A stretch of 64,000 nt of DNA from Flavobacterium hercynium (GTDB lineage: Bacteria; Bacteroidota; Bacteroidia; Flavobacteriales; Flavobacteriaceae), in assembly GCF_002217285.1 (NCBI RefSeq), contig NZ_MUGW01000042.1, forward strand, positions 1-64,000. Direction: 5' to 3'. The position numbers were made by a program, and so were the translations under genes. The notes under the pieces were generated by a model. It saw only the letters and a program-made list of their open reading frames with translations. It searched no databases and was not told the origin of the DNA. Below, in pieces: positions 34,481 through 43,685 of the stretch. Each line of letters begins with the position of its first letter. Position 1 is the first letter of the stretch.

Positions 34481-35980
34481 TTAGTATCCAGGGTTTTGAT
34501 CCCAATTTCCGGCAGCAAATTGAATTTCTTCAATTGGAAGTGGAAACAATTCATTTTTATTAGCCTTAAAGCCAGGTATTGTTCCTTCTGCTCTTTTGGT
34601 TCTCACTAAATCGAAAAAACGATGACCTTCTCCAAAAAGTTCCAATCTTCTTTCTGCTAAAATAAAATCTGTTAATGCAGCACCCGAAGCAGATACATCA
34701 TGATTGTTATCTCCAAAGGCACGTCTTCTCACCTGATTTAGATATTCTCTTGCCTGAGCATCATTAATTCCTCCTCTGTTGTAAGCTTCTGCAGCCATCA
34801 ATAAAACATCAGCATAACGTATTGCTCTGTAATTGTTTGGATTAGTAAGATTTAAATCTCCTGCAGCATTTTTATCTCTCTTTCTCGGAAGGTATTTTCT
34901 GTTGAAGAAACCGGTATCTTCATTTCCTTTTCCGTAAGCAACTCCTTTTCCGTTATCATAAGAAGTATTAGCAGCAGCAAAAGCAGCAATATCTAATATC
35001 GCAACCGCTTTACGCTTGTCTCCAACCTCAAAAGCATTAAAAGATTCCTGAGTTGGAAGGTTAAAACTAAAACCAGGAGAAAAAAGTGGTCCGCTGAAAT
35101 TTCTAACACCGCTGAAACCTACAGCAACGTTTCCTTCACTACATTGTAAACATCCAAAACCTGCACCTTCAACATCTGTATATTGTACTTCAAAAACAGA
35201 TTCTGCTCCGTTTTCTCCAGCTGCTTCAAACATAGCATCATAATCGGTTACTAATGAATATGGTGATCCTGTTATTAATCCTTGTAATGTACTTGCAGAT
35301 TCTGCAAATTTATCCTGATACAAGTAAGCTTTACCTAGTAATGCCTGAGCAGCACCTTTTGTAACACGCCCCTTTTGAGCCGCAGTTGGAGATAAATTGT
35401 CTACCGCGAAAATTAAATCAGCCTCAATAGAAGCGTATACTTCTGCTACTGACGAACGTTTCACTAATTTTTCATCCCCAATTTTAAATCTTGCGTCGCC
35501 TTTCATCGGGATACCGCCAAACCATTTTACTAGTTCAAATTGATAGTACGCTCTTAAAAAACGCGTTTCGGCAATCAGCTGATTTTTGCCTTCGAAATCT
35601 GTTTTGTCTTGAAATTCAAGAATATAATTCGTGCGCTGAACACCTGCGAACATCCAGTTCCAAATATCTTTTAAGTTGCTGTTCACCGGAGTGTGAATCA
35701 TATCATCGATTTGCTGAAAACCAATTACATCTGATGGGCTTTCTCCTCCTGCCAAAGTATTATCTGAAGCTATTTCTCCTAATAAAACATTTACATACGA
35801 AGACTGAAGCAAATCGTACGCAGCAATCAAAGCCTGATCGTATTCTTCTTTTGAATTAAAGTAATTTTCAGAATCAATTGAATATTCTGGTTTAGGATCT
35901 ACAAACTCATCCGAACAGGAAATACTTAGCACTGAAAGTAGAGTTAGTGGTATAATGATGGTAAATAAATACTTTTTCAT
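34481..35980 (-). CDS. SusD/RagB-family glycan-binding outer-membrane lipoprotein
   Basis: 499 residues, lipobox ISCSDEF. The helical SusD fold with TPR-like repeats is visible: YDQALIAAYDLLQSSYV (about 48-64), ETRFLRAYYQFELVKWFGG, KGAAQALLGKAYLYQ, and RYADVLLMAAEAYNRGG. The C-terminal end RRLELFGEGHRFFDLVRT and FPLPIEEI is the SusD signature. It binds glycan oligomers on the surface and forms a lid over the SusC barrel encoded immediately upstream (10-base gap). With the two GH16 enzymes it should target laminarin-type beta-glucan. Confidence 0.95.
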   Translation of the reverse strand: MKKYLFTIIIPLTLLSVLSISCSDEFVDPKPEYSIDSENYFNSKEEYDQALIAAYDLLQSSYVNVLLGEIASDNTLAGGESPSDVIGFQQIDDMIHTPVNSNLKDIWNWMFAGVQRTNYILEFQDKTDFEGKNQLIAETRFLRAYYQFELVKWFGGIPMKGDARFKIGDEKLVKRSSVAEVYASIEADLIFAVDNLSPTAAQKGRVTKGAAQALLGKAYLYQDKFAESASTLQGLITGSPYSLVTDYDAMFEAAGENGAESVFEVQYTDVEGAGFGCLQCSEGNVAVGFSGVRNFSGPLFSPGFSFNLPTQESFNAFEVGDKRKAVAILDIAAFAAANTSYDNGKGVAYGKGNEDTGFFNRKYLPRKRDKNAAGDLNLTNPNNYRAIRYADVLLMAAEAYNRGGINDAQAREYLNQVRRRAFGDNNHDVSASGAALTDFILAERRLELFGEGHRFFDLVRTKRAEGTIPGFKANKNELFPLPIEEIQFAAGNWDQNPGY

Positions 35981-35990
35981 TTTAATTGAA

Positions 35991-38900
35991 TTAAAAATTA
36001 ACGTTTAAACCCATTAAGTAAGTTCTTGGCACAGGATAAAATCCGTAATCGATTCCGGCTCCAATAGGAGATTGTGAAACCTGATCCTGATTAGTTGGTC
36101 CAAATGAAGCTCCCGGGTCAAAACCTTTATATTTGGTAAAAGTGTACAAATTGTTTACTCCTGCATAAAGACGCAGTTTTGTAATTCCGGCTTTTTGAAT
36201 CACTTTTGGGCTAAGCGTATAGCCTAATTGTATGTTTTGGATTCTTACGTAAGAAGCATCTTCTACAAAATAGTCAGATAGAACATTGTTTGATGTAGCA
36301 CCAGTTGTTACACGAGGTACTGTAGTACTGGTTCCTTCACCTGTCCATCTGTCCAAAACGTAATCTAATCTGTTAGCGTCAGAAAGTACTCTTTCGTAAT
36401 TACGTACCATTTCATTTCCTATAGAAGCAAATGTAAAGACAGCAAAATCTAAATTTTTATAATTTAACTGAATATTGAAACCCATTGTAGCATCTGCAAT
36501 TGGATCGCCAATATTAGTTCTGTCTTTTGAATCAATTACACCATCACCGTTAACATCTACATAACGAATGTCTCCGGGAGCAGCATTAGCTCCTAAAGCC
36601 AGTTGCGACGGATGAGCAGCAACTTCTGCCTGATTCTGAAAGATTCCATCGGTTTTGTAACCATAAAAATATCCTATTGCATGACCAGCTTCCATTCTGG
36701 AAGCAGCCTGTTGTCCTACTCCAAAAGAACCGCCTTCGATAAAACCAGTTCCGTTGTTAACTTTTGTTACTTCATTTTTAAGGAACGTTACATTATAACC
36801 AAAACTTGCTGAGAATGAATCAGAAAATTTTTCTTTATAATCTATCGCAAATTCAAATCCTGAATTTTTAACCGTTCCTGCATTTAGCGTTGGAGAACTT
36901 GCACCCGGAGCACCTACTCCCACAATTCCTGAAACCGGAATACCTGGAATCAATAAATCTTTTCTGGTATCGATAAAATAATCTGCTACAACATTTACTT
37001 TATCATTAAAAAATCTCATATCAAAACCAACATCAAATTTTTTGGCTTCTTCCCATTTGATATCCGGATTCGGAACTTGTCCTTCAGCTCTTCCGTTTAC
37101 TAAAGTACCATCAAGAACATACGTTGCTTCTCCTGATAAAAGACCTAAAAAGCCATATTTAGGAATCTGGTCATTTCCTAAAGTACCATAACTTGCTCTT
37201 AATTTTAAGAAACTAAAGCTTTTTGGATCTCCAAAAAATTCTTCATCAGAAATTACCCAACCTCCTGTAAAAGAGGGAAAGTAACCTACTTTGTTTCCTG
37301 GTCCAAACTTAGTAGAAGAATCTCGTCTAAGAATAGCAGATAACAAATATCTTCCCTGATAATCATACTGTAATCTTCCAAAATAAGAAAGTCTTCTTTC
37401 GTCGTAGATATAAGATGTATTGTTTACTGTTTCCGGTAAACCTTTTGTCAATGATATATCTGCAAATTCCCAAGAATTGTTTGGTACATCATAACCTGTT
37501 GCAGTTAATCCGTTACCCCATTCTCTGTATATCGTTGAACCAAGTGTTCCTGTAATATTATGATCATTAGCAATTTTCTTTGTATATGTACCATAAATAT
37601 CAAACGAATAGTTATTATCGTTTACCGCTCCTTGTGTAACAGAACTTCTTTGTACATCAAAAACTTTTCCTCCGTAGCTAATTTGTTTTCCGAATGTTTT
37701 TGATTCACTATTTGCCGAATTAAAACCCATTGAACTCGTTAAAACAAATCCATCGAACATTTTATAATCTAAACCAAAGTTTCCGTTGATCTTTTTCAAA
37801 TTATAAGCGTTGTAAGTATTATCAACTTGTGCTAACGGATTGATAATTTCTGTTCCTAATCCGGTTGTACTTGGTACCAAAGTAAACTCTCCGTTTTCAT
37901 CTTTTGGACTAAGAGTTGCCGGCACGTTTAAGGCATTAAACAAAACAGAACCTAAACCATTTTCGTTAATAGTTTTTCTATTAACGTATGTATAAATAAC
38001 ATTTGTTTTTACTTTGATTTTATCCGTCAAATCTGCACCTAATGCGATTCTTGCTGTATTTCTAAGAAATCCTGATTTATCTCTTCCAACAATACCTTCC
38101 TGATCTAAGTGCGAACCACTTATCGAATAGGTCATTTTATCTGATCCTCCGGAAATAGACAAATCATGATTCAAAATAGGAACACCTGTGCCCATAACCT
38201 GATCTTGCCATTTCGTTCCTGCTCCTAATCCGGTAACACTTGGATAAGGCAACGCTCTTCCGCCATTAGAATAACTTTCGTTTAATAATAGAGCATATTC
38301 TGTAGCGTCCAGCATTGGTAGTTTTCTTGAAGCTTCCTGAAAACCAGTATAGGTATTAAACGAAACTCTTGCTTTAGAATTTCTTTTACCCATTTTAGTA
38401 GTTACTAAAATAACACCATTCGCTCCAATAGATCCGTAGATAGCAGCCTGAGCATCTTTTAAAACAGTAATCGTTTCAATATCATTTGGACTAATAAGGT
38501 TTAAGTCTCCCATATAACCATCTATAAAAGTTACAGGACCAGCTTGTCCGTTTGTACCCACACCTCTAATACGAATATCAAGCGGTGCACCCGGAGATCC
38601 GGATTGTGTAGTAACATTTACACCGGAAATTGTTCCTTGCAAAGCCTGCTCAATACGAGCCGGTTTCAAAACATCAAGTGTTTTACTGTCCAAAACAGCA
38701 ACAGCTCCGGTAACTTCTCTTTTCTTTTGACTACCGTAACCAATCACAACAACCTCATCCAGTGATTTTGCGTCATCGACCATTTTTACGGTTAGCTTAG
38801 TTCCTGTAACTTCGACTTCCTGAGTTCGGAAACCAATATAACTTAAAACAATTGTGGCACCTTTTGGGACACCTGTTAATTTAAAAGAACCATCAAAGTC

Positions 38901-39056
38901 TGTGGTTGTACTTTGCGATGCTCCTTTCACTTTTACATTTACGCCCGGCAATGATAAACCTGAGCCATCAAGTACAGTTCCGGTTACATCAATCGATTGC
39001 GAAAATGCAAAAGATGTAAATAGTAACAATACTAGTAGTAATAATTTAGATTTCAT
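35991..39056 (-). CDS. SusC/RagA-family TonB-linked outer-membrane transporter
   Basis: 1021 residues. A signal peptide (1-19), a CarboxypepD_reg-like domain (about 22-95, VTGTVLDGSGLSLPGVNVKV), a TonB box (LDEVVVIGYG, about 102-111), a plug domain (about 115-225, with GVNVTTQSGSPGAPLDIRIRGVG in pieces), and a barrel ending YLMGLNVNF. It imports oligosaccharides through the outer membrane using TonB energy, paired with the downstream SusD. It is the first structural gene of the locus. A 239-base intergenic region with an 11-bp inverted repeat separates it from the regulator gene. Confidence 0.95.
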   Translation of the reverse strand: MKSKLLLLVLLLFTSFAFSQSIDVTGTVLDGSGLSLPGVNVKVKGASQSTTTDFDGSFKLTGVPKGATIVLSYIGFRTQEVEVTGTKLTVKMVDDAKSLDEVVVIGYGSQKKREVTGAVAVLDSKTLDVLKPARIEQALQGTISGVNVTTQSGSPGAPLDIRIRGVGTNGQAGPVTFIDGYMGDLNLISPNDIETITVLKDAQAAIYGSIGANGVILVTTKMGKRNSKARVSFNTYTGFQEASRKLPMLDATEYALLLNESYSNGGRALPYPSVTGLGAGTKWQDQVMGTGVPILNHDLSISGGSDKMTYSISGSHLDQEGIVGRDKSGFLRNTARIALGADLTDKIKVKTNVIYTYVNRKTINENGLGSVLFNALNVPATLSPKDENGEFTLVPSTTGLGTEIINPLAQVDNTYNAYNLKKINGNFGLDYKMFDGFVLTSSMGFNSANSESKTFGKQISYGGKVFDVQRSSVTQGAVNDNNYSFDIYGTYTKKIANDHNITGTLGSTIYREWGNGLTATGYDVPNNSWEFADISLTKGLPETVNNTSYIYDERRLSYFGRLQYDYQGRYLLSAILRRDSSTKFGPGNKVGYFPSFTGGWVISDEEFFGDPKSFSFLKLRASYGTLGNDQIPKYGFLGLLSGEATYVLDGTLVNGRAEGQVPNPDIKWEEAKKFDVGFDMRFFNDKVNVVADYFIDTRKDLLIPGIPVSGIVGVGAPGASSPTLNAGTVKNSGFEFAIDYKEKFSDSFSASFGYNVTFLKNEVTKVNNGTGFIEGGSFGVGQQAASRMEAGHAIGYFYGYKTDGIFQNQAEVAAHPSQLALGANAAPGDIRYVDVNGDGVIDSKDRTNIGDPIADATMGFNIQLNYKNLDFAVFTFASIGNEMVRNYERVLSDANRLDYVLDRWTGEGTSTTVPRVTTGATSNNVLSDYFVEDASYVRIQNIQLGYTLSPKVIQKAGITKLRLYAGVNNLYTFTKYKGFDPGASFGPTNQDQVSQSPIGAGIDYGFYPVPRTYLMGLNVNF

Positions 39057-39115
39057 ATTAGTTAGTTTTTATTGAAGATAAATTTAATGTTATCCGAATA
39101 AGAAAACCATAATAT

Positions 39116-39263
39116 TTACCTCAACAAAAAACATACATGATAAAAAAATCGATCTAAATTTTTTATATCATAAAAATAAGCCCTGTTTAGTCATAAAATG
39201 AGAATGTTAAATTCCTTAACATATAAACATTCAAATCACAACAAAAGGTTAATGTTGAGGTAA
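39116..39263 (-). promoter_or_regulatory. 11-bp inverted repeat upstream of susC: candidate operator
   Basis: TTACCTCAACA (39116-39126) and TGTTGAGGTAA (39253-39263) are perfect complements 126 bases apart, both in the regulator-susC gap. The proximal copy is 60 bases before the susC start and overlaps a possible -33 TTG (minus strand), with only a degenerate -7 (TATTCGGA) 21 bases on. This is the pattern expected of an activator-dependent promoter. Alternatively, the arms could bring two sites together. Confidence 0.4.
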
Positions 39264-39295
39264 TGTATAGGTGATTTTAAGCAATTTCTGACGAA

Positions 39296-42097
39296 CTATA
39301 CAGCCAGTATATATTCTACTAAACCGATTTCGTGCTGTAAATCCATCTTTTTACGCAAACGATATCTCTTTATCTCCACACTTCGCACAGAGATGTTAAA
39401 CAATGGGGCAATTTCTTTAGACGAAAGATTCAGACGCAAGTATGCACAAAGACGCAGATCGTTTGGCGTAAGCGCAGGATGAAGCAGTTTTATTCTTTTC
39501 AGAAAATCTTTATCGGCATTGTCAAAAGCTTCTTTAAAAACCTTCCAGGAATCTTCTTCTGTTATGTTATTATTGATCGTTCTAATAACAGATTTAATGT
39601 TTTTAGTATCATCCTGACTCGTTTTCTTCAAATCATCTTTAATAAAAGCCAGCAGCTCATTTTTACTGTTTAAACTCATTGTCGAAACTGCCAGCTCTCT
39701 GTTCTTGTTATCCACATCCTGCGACAATTGTTCGTTTCTGAGTTTCATAAGCTTTTGCTCATTTTCCAATTCCTTAATTTCAAGTAAAAGATTATTCTCC
39801 TCAATCAGTTTTTCTTTTTGTTTGCGGTAAAAATTCAAATAGGCTTTATTCACAAAATACGCTGCAACAAACAGCATCAAAAGATAAATAAAAAGGGCAA
39901 GATTGGTCAGATACCAAGGCTTTGCAATTACAAAAGTGTAAGTCGCCGTATTTTGCAAAAGTGTATTGGCGTATTTAGCACGCACTTTAAAAACATATTT
40001 TCCAGGCGATAAATTTTTAAAGTTTACCGTTGATCTTGTACTCCACTCACTCCACTCGTTCTGAAATCCTTCCAGCAAATATTGATATTCTGAATTAATG
40101 TATTTATTATACTCCGGAACAGTATAGTTGATCGTGATGTTATTTTCAGTCGCTTTAAATTGCCCTTCATCCTTTAAAATAACATTCGTTAAAATTTCAT
40201 TTTGCTTATTGATCAGAATTTCTGAAATAGAAACATTATAATTCTTAAAACTTAAATCATCAACATTCAAGGTATAATAACCATCCGTAGTTCCTATCAA
40301 ATAAGTCGTTTTAGCTATTTGAGTCACGTTTTCGAAGCCCAACATCGAATTCGTAAGCGAAGACGGAATCGGAATCACATTTTGCTTTAACTGATTGGTC
40401 AGCTTTCCCGACGAAAAATAATGAATGTAGTTTTTAGAAAACAGCCATATTTTATTTGAATGATCTACAATTAACTTTCCAGATGTATACTCTTCCTTTT
40501 CAAAAATAGCACTCAGCTGCTTGTCTTTTTCAAATTGCTTTGTTGTGGCATTCAACTTAAAAACACCATCTTTATACGCATAATAAATAGTTTTATTAAA
40601 CTTCGCTAAACTGGCATTTTTTCCTTTTCCCGGTGAAGAATAAGCATAAAATGAAGTTGTTTTACGCAGATCACGATCAAGTTGTACTCTAAAAATACCT
40701 TTGTACTCGTGACTAACATAGATTTCACGATTCTGATAAACTTCAAAGTAGCGCGACGAATAATTAAAACCTTCAATCTTATTTCTGAATTTCCATTGAT
40801 TGTCTACTTTCTCCAAAACCGAAATTCCGTAATAATTCCCCTGAAGCAATTTATTCTTTTCCCCATTAATCGGTTCAAACTTCCAGGTACCGGAACCCGA
40901 AAAAATATTCTTAGCTGATTCATTATTAATCACAAACGTTCCGGAATCATGACCGCAAAACAGCGTTTTATCATACTCATACAAAGACCAAACCTGCCCT
41001 TTCGTTCCGCTTATAAACTGAAAATCGCCATTACTCTGGTATTTTTTACAAAACAAACCCTGATTAGTTCCTACGTACAAAATTCCGTTATGCGTTATAG
41101 AAGCATAAACGGTTCCTAAAACGCCAGTATCGTCAGTAAAACTATGCACAGGCGACTGCAAGTTGATACAATTAATTCCGTTATCAAGTCCAACCCAAAC
41201 ATTCTGGTCTTTATCTTCAAACAAAGACAGTGCAGTATTATTACTCAAACCTTTACTTTGTGCAATGTGATATCTCAGTTTTCCCGCTTTCGATAAAATA
41301 AAAATTCCGTTCGAAACCGTTCCAAGCGCATAACTTCCGTCTTCCAAACGCTGACTGCTGTACACAAAACTTGCTTTTAACTGTGCATCAGCTTCCGTTT
41401 TAAAAGGTGTCAACGATGTACCCGTTAGTTTGTAAAAACCGTCTAATTGCGTTTGTAGCAACAAACCATCATCAAGCGTAAAAATATTTACAATCGTGTA
41501 TTTTTTTAGCAGCGGATCATCAGAAATCAATTTCCCCTTTCCACCTTCTATCTCAAAAAGTCCTTCGTTTATCGTTTGATAATAAATTGACTTTTGCGTG
41601 CTAAACGATTTTACTACGCCATTCTTAGGAGAAATTATTTTAAATCCTTTCGTCTTAGTGTCATAAATATAAATCCTGTTCAGCGACTGAAACAATATCC
41701 ATTGGTCGTACTTTAAGATATTCCAGAATTGTTCGTCATCCAGAATCTTTGATTTAATCGTATCACTCAGCGAAGTATATTTTAGTTTGCCATTGGTTTG
41801 TCTCGTCCAAAAACCAAAATTCATATAGCAGCCCGTGTAAATTTTATTGTCAATTACTTTTACAGAACGCATAATAGTTTCGTTAGGAGTTGGATACAGC
41901 TCCCAATTTGTTCCATTAAATTCTAAAAGTCCTTCGTTATTAGCGAAATAAAGGTAGTTCTGCTCGTCCTGCGAAATCATCCAGCTTTGATTTCCTGCTC
42001 CATAAGTAGTGGAAGCATATTTTATAATGGGCGGTAATTCCTGAGAAAACAGAGTAAAATGTACTAGGCAGCAGAGTATAAAAAGTTTAGCTTTCAA
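39296..42097 (-). CDS. Propeller/Y_Y_Y sensor with LuxR-type HTH, regulator of the utilization locus
   Basis: 933 residues. A signal peptide-like N-terminus is followed by two-component-propeller-type repeats (about 20-640: WMISQDEQNYLYFANNEGLLEFNG, VWVGLDNGINC). A Y_Y_Y beta domain (about 650-720), one membrane helix (about 725-748), a coiled coil (about 752-805) and a C-terminal LuxR-type HTH (about 865-928, NLSSKEIAPLFNISVRSVEIKRY) complete it. No histidine kinase or receiver domain is visible. So it is a one-component trans-membrane regulator, with the propeller side sensing a glycan in the periplasm and the HTH acting on DNA. The adjacent locus is its probable target. Confidence 0.88.
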   Translation of the reverse strand: MKAKLFILCCLVHFTLFSQELPPIIKYASTTYGAGNQSWMISQDEQNYLYFANNEGLLEFNGTNWELYPTPNETIMRSVKVIDNKIYTGCYMNFGFWTRQTNGKLKYTSLSDTIKSKILDDEQFWNILKYDQWILFQSLNRIYIYDTKTKGFKIISPKNGVVKSFSTQKSIYYQTINEGLFEIEGGKGKLISDDPLLKKYTIVNIFTLDDGLLLQTQLDGFYKLTGTSLTPFKTEADAQLKASFVYSSQRLEDGSYALGTVSNGIFILSKAGKLRYHIAQSKGLSNNTALSLFEDKDQNVWVGLDNGINCINLQSPVHSFTDDTGVLGTVYASITHNGILYVGTNQGLFCKKYQSNGDFQFISGTKGQVWSLYEYDKTLFCGHDSGTFVINNESAKNIFSGSGTWKFEPINGEKNKLLQGNYYGISVLEKVDNQWKFRNKIEGFNYSSRYFEVYQNREIYVSHEYKGIFRVQLDRDLRKTTSFYAYSSPGKGKNASLAKFNKTIYYAYKDGVFKLNATTKQFEKDKQLSAIFEKEEYTSGKLIVDHSNKIWLFSKNYIHYFSSGKLTNQLKQNVIPIPSSLTNSMLGFENVTQIAKTTYLIGTTDGYYTLNVDDLSFKNYNVSISEILINKQNEILTNVILKDEGQFKATENNITINYTVPEYNKYINSEYQYLLEGFQNEWSEWSTRSTVNFKNLSPGKYVFKVRAKYANTLLQNTATYTFVIAKPWYLTNLALFIYLLMLFVAAYFVNKAYLNFYRKQKEKLIEENNLLLEIKELENEQKLMKLRNEQLSQDVDNKNRELAVSTMSLNSKNELLAFIKDDLKKTSQDDTKNIKSVIRTINNNITEEDSWKVFKEAFDNADKDFLKRIKLLHPALTPNDLRLCAYLRLNLSSKEIAPLFNISVRSVEIKRYRLRKKMDLQHEIGLVEYILAV

Positions 42098-42270
42098 AAT
42101 TGGCGGTGGTATTTATTACGACAAAAACAGTTCTAAAATAGCTTATTTTATCTTACAACAGCAAACTTTAGCTATAAAAAACTTGCAATACCAAAATACC
42201 TATACATTCTGCAAATCTGTTAAAATTGATTATTCCTATTGAGCGAAGTAAAGAGTGATATTTTAAGTTT

Positions 42271-42358
42271 TTAGGCGTTTCCTCCGGCCGGGCTATCCGC
42301 TAAATCTTTTTGTTTTTAAAGAAAAAACAAAAAGGATACCGCTTCTATCCCTAACGCA
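42271..42358. repeat. Dispersed hairpin element, copy B
   Basis: The same plan as 13534-13615. A hairpin (CTTTTTGTTTTT at 42306-42317 pairing with AAAAACAAAAAGG near 42323-42335) is followed by GGATACCGCTTCTATCC and preceded by GGGCTATCCGC. Only the flanks match copy A; the stem sequence differs but still pairs. Together with the palindromes at 42451-42567 it fills most of the 42098-42661 gap. Confidence 0.5.
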
Positions 42359-42450
42359 ATTAAATACTTTACGATTTATAGTATGCAGATGATAAGGATT
42401 CTAACCCCATTCTTGTCATTTCGATTTCTTATGATAATAACATACTATTT

Positions 42451-42567
42451 CAAATTTCCCAAATACCTAACAGGTTTTGGAAACCTGTTAGGATAAGTAA
42501 TCTCAACTACATCTCCTAACAGGTTTTAAAAACCTGTTAGGTATAAAATGTTAGTGCTTAATAATTT
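42451..42567. repeat. Paired palindrome element, left copy
   Basis: Two palindromes, each CCTAACAGG...CCTGTTAGG with a short centre, lie at 42466-42492 and 42515-42541, joined by ATAAGTAATCTCAACTACAT and followed by TATAAAAT. The whole unit of 107 bases recurs at 43429-43535. The outer arms are the same in every palindrome. Confidence 0.85.
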
Positions 42568-42661
42568 CGACAAAAAGATACTAATAAGATACATCTTTTT
42601 AGTAGTAACTAATATGATGGGTATTTATGAGTTTTGTAATTATATTTTAACTATTAAAAAA

Positions 42662-42904
42662 ATGAAAGCAGAATTCTCTAAGGATATTGTATTAAAAAAT
42701 TTAGGTAAAAGAATAAAAGAAATAAGAATCAGTAAAGGATATACCAGTTATGAGTATTTTGCTTATGAGCATAATATATCTCGTGCTCAATTTGGGAGAT
42801 ATGAAAGAGGTGAAGATTTAAGATTTAGTACTCTGGCAAAAATAATTTCAGCTTTTGGAATGACCTTCGAAGATTTTTTTTCCGAAGGATTTGAGCAAGA
42901 TTAG
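42662..42904 (+). CDS. Small XRE-family HTH protein
   Basis: 80 residues from ATG 42662. An in-frame ATG at 42548 would add a 38-residue leader that runs into the palindrome repeat and lacks protein character, so the later start is preferred. Helix-turn-helix (about 12-70): KRIKEIRISKGYTSYEYFAYEHNISRAQFGRYERG in pieces, close to the Xre/Cro fold with the turn NISRAQFGRYERG. It probably binds DNA as a dimer. The gene lies between the two paired palindromes, next to a small unknown gene; a controlling role for that module is a guess. Confidence 0.8.
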   Translation: MKAEFSKDIVLKNLGKRIKEIRISKGYTSYEYFAYEHNISRAQFGRYERGEDLRFSTLAKIISAFGMTFEDFFSEGFEQD

Positions 42905-43004
42905 ACCTTTTTCGCAATTTTGTCATTGAAATGAAATAAATGATAAATCTTTTACAGAAATAAACACACTACGAGTAAAAGCTATAAAAAACACAAATTA
43001 AAGA

Positions 43005-43343
43005 ATGATAAATTATAACAATAAAACATTCAGACCGATAAGTAATACAGAAAATGGAGAAACTACAAACGAAACCATTTTTTACTACAAACAAGTTAAC
43101 AATGTTTTGACTTCTGAATATTCGGGCGGAAAAATTAAATATGGACATTTAATTGGTTTAGTCGATAGTACGGGAAATATAGAAATGCGCTATCACCAGG
43201 TAAACGACAAAGATGAACTTATGACAGGAATTTGTAAATCAACACCGGAAATTCTTGAAAATGGAAAAATTCGTCTTCACGAAAGCTGGGAATGGACTTC
43301 CGGCGACAAATCAAAAGGAGAGTCAATAATTGAGGAGCAATAA
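43005..43343 (+). CDS. Small protein commonly labelled N-acetylglutamate synthase; function unknown
   Basis: 112 residues, beta-rich, without signal peptide or helix. Strands such as NETIFYYKQVNNVLTSEYSGGKIKYGHLIGLVD, GNIEMRYHQVNDKDELMTGICKS and KIRLHESWEWTSGDKSKG suggest an eight-stranded barrel or lipocalin-like fold. I remember close relatives in Bacteroidota under the name N-acetylglutamate synthase, but the sequence has no GNAT fold (no Q/R-x-x-G-x-G/A acetyl-CoA loop) and is far too short. The label should not be trusted. It is 101 bases after the HTH gene. Confidence 0.7.
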   Translation: MINYNNKTFRPISNTENGETTNETIFYYKQVNNVLTSEYSGGKIKYGHLIGLVDSTGNIEMRYHQVNDKDELMTGICKSTPEILENGKIRLHESWEWTSGDKSKGESIIEEQ

Positions 43344-43418
43344 AAATATTCCTGTGGAGTCGGGCAAATCATTTGTTCTAAACCATTTCAGAACGAACAT
43401 TCTGTTCAAAAGCTTATG

Positions 43419-43535
43419 GAAATATCCTAAATACCTAACAGGTTTTAAAAACCTGTTAGGATAACGAATCTCAATCACGTTTCCTAACAGGTCTTCGAGA
43501 CCTGTTAGGTATAAAATATCATCGCTTACATAATT
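43419..43535. repeat. Paired palindrome element, right copy
   Basis: Palindromes at 43434-43460 and 43483-43509, in the same order and spacing as the left copy, followed by TATAAAAT. In the second palindrome the centre is GGTCT-TCG-AGACC, where the left copy has GGTTT...AAACC. The change on both arms keeps the pairing. The DNA between the two copies (42568-43428) holds the HTH and small unknown genes. The rest of the 43344-43685 gap carries the uvrA promoter. Confidence 0.85.
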
Positions 43536-43659
43536 CTCCAGCCTTCAAGCATCTTGCTTGCCCACACAATTCTTTGTATAAATCTATTTTAGGATAACGT
43601 ACTGCAAATCTGTTAGAATTTGGAACAATCACATTAACAAAACTCAATTCAAAATTGAT

Positions 43660-43667
43660 TACTTTTG
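43660..43667 (+). promoter_or_regulatory. -7 box for uvrA; supports the ATG start
   Basis: TACTTTTG matches TAnnTTTG. Transcription should begin near 43674, so a TTG at 43674 cannot serve as start and ATG 43686 is preferred, with a leader of only about 12 bases. No -33 TTG is seen. Confidence 0.45.
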
Positions 43668-43685
43668 TAGAAATTGACTTTTTTT

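Noticed and set aside
42548..42661. Longer N-terminus for the HTH protein
   Set aside because: The first 38 codons begin right after the palindrome repeat and lack protein character; the HTH begins after ATG 42662.
43674..43685. TTG start for uvrA
   Set aside because: It coincides with the predicted transcription start; ATG 43686 gives the family's usual N-terminus.
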